From positions 558,001 to 622,000 of the forward strand of contig JALJCQ010000025.1 in assembly GCA_023091665.1 (NCBI GenBank): DNA of 64,000 nucleotides, in the 5' to 3' direction. A program made the position numbers and the translations under genes. Shown here in pieces: positions 56,411 through 64,000 of this stretch. The notes under the pieces are model-generated. The model was not told the origin of the DNA and searched no databases. It saw nothing but the letters and a program-made list of their open reading frames with translations. Position 1 is the first letter of the stretch, and every line of letters begins with the position of its first letter. Origin of the DNA: Pythium myriotylum (taxonomy: Eukaryota > Oomycota > Peronosporomycetes > Pythiales > Pythiaceae).

Positions 56411-57167
56411 GATCTCGGGGATATGTTCATGCCTATTCACTCTTCTTGACGGCAGCAGACGCATACTTCTGAAGTTGTTCATATACTACTCTGGCATTTG
56501 GGTCCTTTCCTCTTTGAGGTGAGGACCAGGATGTGACGATGCGATGAGCCACCCAGCAGCTGATAGGTTCTCGTCTACTCTTCGGCATCGTCCTGCTCCG
56601 TTCTAGTTGACTAAGATCACCACGACGCCAGACGCTCTCGGGCTCATTCTTGACATGATCTCATTTCGGGAACTGCAGACATTCGGAACAGACAACTGCT
56701 CTCAGTGCAGCCACATAACGTGTGGCTTCACAGCCTTCACGCTGTCTGTAGAGGCTCTCGGATCTGCTCTCTGGCCACAAACGTCGTGTTTCGGCTGCTC
56801 CGGCGGTGATCTCCTGACCGCCATACACAGTCTCCTCTACGAAAGTCGGGACCAGTTCGCATCGGAGAACGCTGACTTACGTGGTCGAACAGGTGACACA
56901 GGCCCCCAGCTGCTTCGCCACATACAAACGTCAAGTCAGTGGAACCCAGTTGCAGTTTGATCGGTGTGAGATGGGATGGATGCAATGATGTTGACCAACG
57001 GCGTACATGTGGACTGATACTTCAGTACACAGATGGACAGGCGTACCTTCCCGTCTCTACTCCAATGCATCCCAGGATCCAAGGCACGTGACGAGCTCAA
57101 CGAGATCCCGCCCACTGGGGAGCTGAGACGGAGAAGCTTCCTCCTCGTCGTCGTTCTCCTCGGCTGA
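56411..57167. other. Intergenic region upstream of the right Pro-Ala gene
   Basis: Partner of 35482-36238. The part at about 56600-56880 matches the sequence at 63200-63457 and 63820-64000 better than its own left arm. No gene recognised; a 117-codon ORF at 56607-56960 is carried by the repeat. Confidence 0.6.
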
Positions 57168-57197
57168 CCTCACTTTCCAACTTGCCTTCTCGGCAAC
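57168..57197 (+). promoter_or_regulatory. Inr/FPR-like core promoter of 57244 gene
   Basis: ACCTCACTTTCCAACTTG then CCTTCTCGGCAAC, 47-76 bases before the ATG. Confidence 0.65.
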
Positions 57198-57243
57198 ACA
57201 ACAACAACATCCCTCTTCTCATCTTCTCATCTATCCTTACAAG

Positions 57244-58287
57244 ATGATTCCAGCAACCAAACTCTGCATGCTCGCGCTGTGCGCCTCGGCATTCACGTCT
57301 TCGACCATTGCCGATGACTCGGCGGCTCTCCTGGCTCAGGCACAGGCTCCGCAGCGTCGGCTCCGAGGTGAGACGTGGGGCGGCGGTGGATGGGGTGGCA
57401 AGTCTGGCGGTGGTGGTTGGGGCGGCAAGTCCGGTGGTGGCGGTTGGGGCGGCCAGTCGAGCGGTGGCTGGGGCGGGGGTGGCGGTGCTCCGTCGTTTGG
57501 CTTTGGTGGGTGGGGCGGCAACGGTGGTGGCGGTGCCTACGGGGGCAACACGGGCGGCAACAACCCGGTGCCACTTCCTGCTGTACCTGCGTCGCAGCCC
57601 ATCCCAGCGATGCCGACGCCAGGTGCGGCAGTACCGGTGCCTGCGCCGAACTCGGGCAACTCAGGATGCGCTGGCGGCGCGAACGGCGGTGGCAACATGG
57701 GGAGCAACTGTAACCAAGGTCCTCAGCCAGCTCCAGCTCCAGCTCCAGCTCCTGTCCCGGCACCGGCACCGGCACCGGCACCGGCACCTGCCCCCGCTCC
57801 CGCTCCAGGACCCGGGGGGAAGCCTGCTCCAGGATGCAGCTCAGGCAACGGCGGCAACATGAACGGCGGATGCAATCCTGCTCCAGCTCCGGCCCCAGCT
57901 CCGGTCCCTGCTCCAGCTCCTGCCCCGGCGCCAGCTCCAGTTCCGGCCCCCGCTCCAGCTCCAGCTCCAGCTCCTGCGCCAGCTCCAGGACCCGGGGCGA
58001 AGCCTGCTCCAGCACCAGCACCAGCACCAGCACCAGCTCCGGCACCAGCAGGCGACTGTGGGAACGGAAAAGACGGATCCTCCGACCCCAACTGCAACCC
58101 GTCTCCGGCATCTGGCCAGGGCCCTAGTCCAGCTTCAGGTGGCCAGGCGCCCGTGCCAGCTCCTGCGCCTGCGCCTGCTCCAGCGTCGGGCGGCTCGTCC
58201 GATCCGGACCCGTCTAAGCCGACCGGCGGTAAGCCTGGCAAGCCTGGCAAGCCATCGCGTGACCCGAACAGCCCGATCCAGCAGTAG
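57244..58287 (+). CDS. Secreted Gly-rich/Cys-loop/Ala-Pro RRLR protein (right copy)
   Basis: 347 residues, identical in layout to 34308-35405: signal peptide, RRLRGET at 38-44, Gly-rich GGWGGKS repeats, three Cys-loop/Ala-Pro modules, tail ending DPNSPIQQ. The only clear protein difference is 18 fewer residues in the Ala-Pro rod before the CGNGKDGSSDPNC loop, a loss of nine AP pairs. Its promoter region is partly of a different sequence type from the left twin. Confidence 0.87.
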   Translation: MIPATKLCMLALCASAFTSSTIADDSAALLAQAQAPQRRLRGETWGGGGWGGKSGGGGWGGKSGGGGWGGQSSGGWGGGGGAPSFGFGGWGGNGGGGAYGGNTGGNNPVPLPAVPASQPIPAMPTPGAAVPVPAPNSGNSGCAGGANGGGNMGSNCNQGPQPAPAPAPAPVPAPAPAPAPAPAPAPAPGPGGKPAPGCSSGNGGNMNGGCNPAPAPAPAPVPAPAPAPAPAPVPAPAPAPAPAPAPAPGPGAKPAPAPAPAPAPAPAPAGDCGNGKDGSSDPNCNPSPASGQGPSPASGGQAPVPAPAPAPAPASGGSSDPDPSKPTGGKPGKPGKPSRDPNSPIQQ

Positions 58288-59548
58288 GTCGTGCCGAAGG
58301 CTCGAGACTCTTTGTCGAGTTTGTGATGTTTCCCGTGTAGTTGGCGATAGTGTGGTTTTCTCAAATTGACAACGCAAAGTTCGTGTGCGTGTTTAAAGTT
58401 TGCCGGAGCTGTTTCTGGAAGGTGATGGAGTTCTTTAGCGAGACAGAGGACCATTATCGGGCACAGGGCTTTTTTCTCAAGTGGACTGGGCAAGGAAAAA
58501 CAAACGAACACAAGGATACTCTGATCAATGGCTATCGTAACTAGATGACATCTCATGTTGATGAAGATCTCCGCGAGAGCAGCGGATCGGGTGGTCGCTG
58601 TCGGATAGTAGATGGATCGGGTGGTATGATCTCTTTATTCTTCCTACAGCCGTGCGAGGTAGCGATACACAATCCATCCGGAGCCGACAACTTATCCCTG
58701 TGCACCCATCGCACGAGTGACCTCTTCGCCGTCAAACCCTCTGTGTCGCTGCAAGCACTCGTGACTTTACTTCCTCGACACACTGATTCTTGCGAATGGA
58801 GATGCAATATCTCGATCCATTTCGCCTTCGACGCGTGATCATATGGTATTCTGATATCTCTGCAAGACACAGATCGCACCATTTCTCTTCCACTCGACTC
58901 TCCTCTACAAAGATTGGGAACATTGTTCCAATGTGACAGTGTGTACAGGGAGAAGGCAGACAGTGATGTCGCCTCCGCCTCCGACTCCATCTGCCTTACC
59001 TGGATTCGAAAAAAACCTTTTGACACAGACATCTCGTGAACTTCCTCGCAGTGCAATTGAAACTAAGCGATCTGATCGCCTGGTGTTGTTGCTGTAGTCC
59101 AGTGTGACCTGGACCAGATGAGAAGCGTTGAAGATATCCATCCGGACAGACTGGCGGACTCACGCACTATTGCATGACGTGGAGACACACGAGTAAACGG
59201 CTGGACTCCACGGGATAGATGGACAGAGGGACGAGACTTGAATTCATGTCTCCAGCCTTCCAACTCAATCGTCTAGCGCCCACGCTCGCCCAAACCCCAC
59301 GGCCCACACGATCGAAGAGACGAGTGTCCAATGTTTCCGATGCCAACACATCAGCCAATACACCGCAGCACTTGACACAGAAGATTTATCTCAGTTCGGA
59401 CTCTGTGTCAACAGTAAGGCGTATCAGTCGGATGAGATCCAACACTAAACACCTTCTAATCAATCGCCTTCACATCGGCGTCTTTATCGCCGTTCCTGCA
59501 CGCTGTCGTCGCTGTCTTGTCGTTTTTGACTGCTGACCCGGTCCTACT
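58288..59548. other. Intergenic region between the two Pro-Ala genes (right arm)
   Basis: Mirror of 33047-34307 with a handful of substitutions. Nothing recognised beyond the repeated anonymous ORFs. Confidence 0.5.
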
Positions 59549-59575
59549 TTCTCACTTCCAAATTAGCCTCTTGGC
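59549..59575 (+). promoter_or_regulatory. Inr/FPR-like core promoter of 59643 gene
   Basis: TTCTCACTTCCAAATTAG then CCTCTTGGCC; mirror of 33020-33046. Confidence 0.6.
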
Positions 59576-59642
59576 CCCACAACATCGAGTCAAATCGACC
59601 TTCAGCATCTCCTCACTTCCCCCCTTCGTCTCTTCTTCCAAG

Positions 59643-60503
59643 ATGATCCCCGCGACCAAGCTCTGCATGCTCGCGGTCTGCGCCGCATTCGTGGCTCCCG
59701 CGTCATTCGTGATTGCCGACGATCCGATGACCATGACTGGTGTTTCGGGGGATCTCCCGGAGGTTGAACTGGGGAATGTCCCGGTGATTGTCCCGGCGAC
59801 TGTCGCGGCAGCTTTCCCGGCGGCTTTCCAGCCTGAGGGGCGCCGACTTCGAGGCCAGAGCTCGAGACATGGTGGCCACTGGGGCCACTGGGGGCATAGC
59901 AGTGGTGGCTGGGCACCCAGTTGGGGGTACGCCGGCGGCTGGGCGCCAAGCTGGGGGTATGGCGGCGGTTGGGGCGGAGTGCCTAGCGGTGGCTGGATCG
60001 GAGGATCGCCGTCGTTCGGCTTCGCGCCAGCTCCAGCTCCAGCTCCAGCTCCAGCTCCAGCTCCAGCTCCAGCTCCAGCTCCAGCTCCAGCTCCAGCTCC
60101 AGCTCCAGCTCCAGCTCCAGCTCCAGCTCCAGCTCCAGCTCCAGCTCCAGCTCCAGCTCCAGCTCCAGCTCCAGCTCCAGCTCCAGCTCCAGCTCCAGCT
60201 CCAGCTCCAGCTCCAGCTCCAGCTCCAGCTCCAGCTCCAGCTCCAGCTCCAGCTCCAGCTCCTAGCTTGAAGCAGTCGTCTGTTCCCGTCCCCGTTCCCG
60301 CCCCTGTTCCCGCGCCGGTGCCAATGCCAGTTCCAGCCACAAAGCCTGCTACAGTGTCTGTGCCCGTACCAGCTTCCTTCCCGACTCAGACCTCGCCCGG
60401 CCTAAGCAGCTCGGTCAGTTCGAACCCATCCAAGCCGACTGGCGACAAGCCTGGCAAGCCCGGCAAGCCGTCCCGCGACCCCAACAGCCCCATCCAGCAG
60501 TGA
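59643..60503 (+). CDS. Secreted His/Trp/Gly and Ala-Pro-rich RRLR protein (right copy)
   Basis: 286 residues from MIPATKLCML (the frame is open from 59517, but the initiator lies inside that extension). Same layout as the twin at 32224-32952: signal peptide, RRLRGQ at 67-72, HWGHWGH and GGWAPSWGY block, Ala-Pro rod of about 39 pairs (17 in the twin), VPVP linker, tail ending DPNSPIQQ. The tail agrees with the Cys-loop paralogues (SPIQQ), whereas the left twin has SAIQH. The left twin's tail is the one amplified in the 403-bp tandem array. Confidence 0.85.
   Translation: MIPATKLCMLAVCAAFVAPASFVIADDPMTMTGVSGDLPEVELGNVPVIVPATVAAAFPAAFQPEGRRLRGQSSRHGGHWGHWGHSSGGWAPSWGYAGGWAPSWGYGGGWGGVPSGGWIGGSPSFGFAPAPAPAPAPAPAPAPAPAPAPAPAPAPAPAPAPAPAPAPAPAPAPAPAPAPAPAPAPAPAPAPAPAPAPAPAPAPAPAPSLKQSSVPVPVPAPVPAPVPMPVPATKPATVSVPVPASFPTQTSPGLSSSVSSNPSKPTGDKPGKPGKPSRDPNSPIQQ
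60027..60263. repeat. Ala-Pro hexamer tract, about 39 units
   Basis: (GCTCCA)n, nearly pure, coding for (AP)n on the plus strand. Very likely length-variable between alleles. Confidence 0.92.
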
Positions 60504-61721
60504 AACTACTCAAGTCTTGAATCCTTCGGGACTCGAGAGGCTGTGCTTTTCAAGATAAGTCAGGAATTCGGTGGTCGTTATCGATACGATTATTAATAGA
60601 TTGGACAGCTTTGTATCGTTTCGTGATTTGATAAAACTGGGACTGGTAATACCTGTTTTTGCCAAATCAGATGAGAATTGTTCTCTCCCCTGTCCCGCAC
60701 CCCCCCCCCCCCCCCCCCCCCCCCACACACACACCATTATTCATGGCGTTACTGGCCCATGGACGGAATGCCAGCTAAGCCGCTCATCGATACAATAAAC
60801 GCACAAGAAGCGCTTGCACGGATGGTTGTGAACATTTTCGTCCTCCTCAAACGAAGCGAAGTGTCATGTGTTAAACGGAACGTCTTTGTCAGACGTAGCC
60901 AACATCTTTTTGTGCTAGAGCAGATTGCTTTTAAGGCTTCTTTTTGTCCTGAACGAATCCGAACTCCAGTTATGATCGCATGCATCACCGCAGCGCAAAA
61001 AGATCGAGTGCTGATGTCTTCACCACGCGCGAAGTGAGCGACGCACAAAAGCTCCGACCTGAGGATAGGAGTCGATTACGTTTGCGGCAGGATCCCGACC
61101 CGCCATCCTCAGTTGCAGGACGATACGATAGGCTCGGCGAAAATCTGCCAGTTCCAGGGTGGCTCATCACTCACTACATTCACGCGTAAAGGTTACAAGA
61201 AGCTCGAGCTCAAACGAAGTGACCTTGGTCTCACGATGGTAGCATCTTCTACGACCGCTAGCGTATAGTGGCTTGCATACTTTCTAAGGAGACGTAGGGG
61301 ACTGTGGGCTTGCTTACGCGGGCTAAGCAAAGTCTGCATGTTAACCCAAGCCCGCCCGTCTGCCACTGGTCAAGCTGCCCTTAATCAAGTTGGACGCACC
61401 TTGGACAGTGGTCGACGAGGCAAGTATAAAATGTCTCGCGATATCTGTTGCGCGATCACGTTCGGAAAATCTGTCCAAGCTCAACAATTTTCGATCCGCT
61501 CGGCTCGGCTAGTGGACCAGCTCGGCTACGGCCGAAAACCACAACCTTGAGACTTCAGTCTCATTTCTGAGTTCAGGATCAACTGATATTCAGCCGCGAG
61601 AAATGGGCAGACACTATCAGGTCTATTCATTCAAGGAACACTAGCATTACACCGTCCATTACTCAAGATTTCACGACATGATCTACAAACTATTTCAAGG
61701 AGAGGTCGCTCGACCTGACTC
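60504..61721. other. Intergenic region with C25 run
   Basis: Contains 25 consecutive C at 60700-60724 followed by a short CA tract. No gene recognised in the remaining 1.2 kb on either strand. Confidence 0.6.
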
Positions 61722-62808
61722 TCACTGCTGAATCGGGCTGTTCGGGTCGCGCGACGGCTTGCCTGGCTTGCCAGGCTTACCGCCAGTCGGCTTGGACGGG
61801 TCCGGATCGGACGAGCCACCCGACGCCGGAGCAGGAGCAGGCGCGGGAGCTGGCACAGGTGCAGGCGCAGGTGCTTGTCCACCGGAGGCTGGAGTCGGAC
61901 CCTGGCCGGACGCCGGAGCAGGGTTGCAGTTGGGGTCGGAGGACCCACCGTCGCCGTTGCCATTGCCACAACCACCTGCTGGAGCTGGAGCTGGAGCTGG
62001 AGCTGGAGCGGGAGCGGGAGCGGGAGCGGGAGCAGGTGCAGGGGCCGGAGCTGGGGCGGGTGCAGGCGCTGGAGCAGGGTTGCATCCACCGTTCATGTTG
62101 CCTCCGTTGCCTGAGCTGCAGTCTGGGGAAGGCTTGGTACCGGGGCCAGGAGCCGGGGCCGGCGCAGGAGCGGGAGCTGGGACCGGAGCAGGAGCAGGGG
62201 CAGGGGCAGGTGCTGGGACTGGAGCGGGCTGCGGACCCTGGCCTGGAACCGGGGCTGGGTTGCAGTTGCTACCCATGTTACCACCGCCGTTTGTGCCGCC
62301 AGCGCATCCCGAGTTGCCCGAGTTTGGTGCGGGCACCGGCACCGCGGCGCCCGGCGTCGGCATCACCGGAACACCAGGAGCCGGCACCGGAATCGCCGCG
62401 CCAGGAGTCGGCATCGCTGGGATGGGCTGCGACGCAGGCACGGCCGGAAGTGGCACCGGGTTGTTGCCGCCCGTGTTGCCGCCGTAGGCGCCACCACCAC
62501 CGTTGCCGCCCCAGCCACCGAAGCCAAACGACGGAGCACCGCCACCTCCGCCCCAGCCACCGCTGGACTGGCCGCCCCCAACCACCACCGCCAGACTTGC
62601 CACCCCATCCACCGCCCCCGGACTTGCCGCCCCAACCTCCACCGCCAGACTTGCCACCCCATCCACCGCCACCCCACGTCTCACCTCGGAGCCGACGCTG
62701 CGGAGCCTGTGCCTGAGCCTGGAGAGCCGCTGAGTCATCGGCAATAGTCGGAGACGTGAATGCCGAGGCGCACAGCGCGAGCATGCAGAGTTTGGTTGCT
62801 GGGATCAT
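61722..62808 (-). pseudogene. Secreted Gly-rich/Cys-loop/Ala-Pro RRLR protein, frameshifted
   Basis: Starts MIPATKLCMLALCASAF with RRLRGET at 38-44 and Gly-rich GGWGGKS repeats. At about 62575-62579 a run of five C on the plus strand replaces the four found in the paralogues. The length, 1087 bases, is three times 362 plus one, so a single extra base breaks the frame. Beyond it the proper sequence continues in the other frame: GGQSSGGWGGGGGAPSFGF, MPTPGAA repeats including an extra GVPVMPTPGAAVPVPAP, Cys-loops (CAGGTNGGGNMGSNC, CSSGNGGNMNGGC, CGNGNGDGGSSDPNC), Ala-Pro rods and the DPNSPIQQ tail. Either a very recent pseudogene or a homopolymer sequencing error. Confidence 0.8.
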
Positions 62809-62862
62809 CTTGTAAGGATAGATGAGAAGATGAGAAGATGAGAAGAGGGATGTTGTTGTTGT

Positions 62863-62893
62863 GTAGCCGGGAAGGCAAGTTGGAAAGTGAGGT
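62863..62893 (-). promoter_or_regulatory. Inr/FPR-like core promoter of 62808 gene
   Basis: On the minus strand ACCTCACTTTCCAACTTG then CCTTCCCGGCTAC; same position as in the paralogues. Confidence 0.6.
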
Positions 62894-63276
62894 CAGCGGT
62901 GAAGAAGTACGACGTGGTTGAGGAGGCTCCTCCGTCTCAGCTCCCAGTGAGTGGGATCTCGTTGAGCTTATCACGTGGATCTGGAGGAGTAGAGACGAGA
63001 AGGCGTGCCTGTCCATCTGTGTGTCAGTCCACCTGGTCGCCATTGCTCGAGATCTATTTCTTCCATCCGAGAACTCTTCTTCCATCCCATCCCGCACCGC
63101 TCGAGGAGCCACTGGGTTCCATTGACTTGATGTTTGTATGCAGGAGGCAGATGGAGAACTGAGTCACCTGTTTGATAACAACATCGAGCCAGCGTTCTCC
63201 AATGCAAACTGGTCCCGACTTTCGTAGAGGAGACTGTGTATGGCGGTCAGGAGATCACCGCCGGAGCAGCCGAAAC

Positions 63277-63524
63277 ACGACGTTTGTGGCCAGAGAGCAG
63301 ATCCGAGAGCCTCTACAGACATCGTGAAGGCTGTGAAGCCACACGTTATGTGGCTGCACTGAGAGCAGTTGTCTGTTCCGAATGTCTGCAGTTCCCGAAA
63401 TGAGATCATGTCAAGAATGAGCCCGAGAGCGTCTGGCGTCGTGGTGATCTTAGTCAACTCGAGGTGAGGAGGACGATGCTACAGACTCGGTGAGGATCCA
63501 CCAGTTGCAGGGTGGCTCATCACT
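63277..63524. repeat. Inverted repeat IR4, left arm (as far as visible)
   Basis: Base x pairs with 127277-x: for example GGACGATGCT at 63471-63480 with AGCATCGTCC at 63797-63806. It probably extends left into the upstream region of the 62808 gene, but the mirror lies outside the window. Bases 62894-63276 hold no gene. Confidence 0.85.
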
Positions 63525-63752
63525 CACTGCACTGTCGCCCCGGGCTTAGAAGTTACTTCGACAAACTAAGTCGTTGCGGACTGCCCATGTCGCCCTGGCA
63601 ATTCGTACTGCCGCCCCAGGCTTACAGGATAGACTCGTGCGATCAATCACTGCAATTAGAAGTCAACTGTGTGTAAACTCGGGCAAATCGGGATGCGTTG
63701 GTAACACTAGCACACTTCCAATAACGAATTACTTGTCGAACTAGTGATGAGC
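63525..63752. other. IR4 spacer
   Basis: About 228 unpaired bases; nothing recognised. Confidence 0.6.
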
Positions 63753-64000
63753 GATGATGAGCCACCCTGCAACTGGTGGATCCTCACCGAGTCTGTAGCA
63801 TCGTCCTCCTCACCTCGAGTTGACTAAGATCACCACGACGCCAGACGCTCTCGGGCTCATTCTTGACATGATCTCATTTCGGGAACTGCAGACATTCGGA
63901 ACAGACAACTGCTCTCAGTGCAGCCACATAACGTGTGGCTTCACAGCCTTCACGATGTCTGTAGAGGCTCTCGGATCTGCTCTCTGGCCACAAACGTCGT
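63753..64000. repeat. Inverted repeat IR4, right arm, cut by the window end
   Basis: Reverse complement of 63277-63524 up to the last base. From 63820 it also matches 56607-56790 directly, the upstream region of the 57244 gene, so a plus-strand Pro-Ala gene is expected a few hundred bases beyond the window. Confidence 0.85.

Larger units (their letters stand above)
55917..60503. repeat. Inverted repeat IR3, right arm
   Basis: Reverse complement of 32224-36724. The inner end is inside the ARM copy 4 homology; the outer end coincides with the stop of the second Pro-Ala gene (beyond 60503 the flanks are unrelated to those left of 32224). Confidence 0.9.

Noticed and set aside
60700..60724. C25 run as a telomere or G-quadruplex element
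   Set aside because: Pure homopolymer with no TTTAGGG-type repeat; likely slippage or a sequencing-prone tract.

Overview
The window is nuclear DNA from an oomycete, most likely Peronosporales or Pythiales (Phytophthora/Pythium-like); the species cannot be named from sequence alone. The evidence is: compact spliced genes with GTACGT-type donors and 60-100 bp introns; start-proximal elements resembling the oomycete Inr/FPR core promoter (CTCACTTYCNA-type, then CTTGCCTTCTCGGC); secreted proteins with an RxLR tetrapeptide soon after the signal peptide; and ankyrin and kelch proteins of oomycete style. Conserved eukaryotic genes (PEX3, EMG1, a CHD-type remodeller) rule out bacteria.

Layout. 1-6840: large inverted repeat (IR1) carrying an armadillo-repeat (ARM) gene (512-3340, minus) and a broken, mosaic mirror copy (4513-6329, plus). 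7073-10488: second ARM gene with a frame break. 10509-16568: almost perfect palindrome (IR2) carrying two convergent identical genes for a secreted Gly/Pro-Ala-rich protein. 17892-19382: S10 serine carboxypeptidase-like protein. 19.5-21.7 kb: remnants of a gene block whose better copy lies at 27.5-31.0 kb. 21756-26381: giant ARM protein. 27498-28367: secreted RHLR protein. 29056-31004: kelch-TM-RING-H2 gene whose middle has been turned round. 31211-32358: 403-bp tandem repeat made from the end of the next gene. 32224-36.7 kb and 55.9-60.5 kb: arms of a third, widely spaced inverted repeat (IR3), each with two Pro-Ala-rich secreted-protein genes and the end of an ARM gene. Between them is a single-copy core: ARM gene, PEX3, EMG1, CHD remodeller, NHL/EGF receptor-like protein and ankyrin-repeat protein. 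61.7-64.0 kb: another Pro-Ala-rich gene with a one-base frameshift, then a fourth inverted repeat (IR4) that runs off the window edge.

The main theme is gene-family growth by inverted duplication. Accessory families (ARM, secreted Pro-Ala/RxLR, kelch-RING) sit in inverted repeats with signs of gene conversion, micro-inversion, repeat-length change and decay, while the single-copy conserved genes are intact. The most distinctive possible novelty is the secreted family: signal peptide, RRLR, Gly-rich block, repeated small Cys-loops joined by Ala-Pro rods, and a conserved basic tail ending DPNSPIQQ. A cell-wall or secreted-matrix role is inference only.
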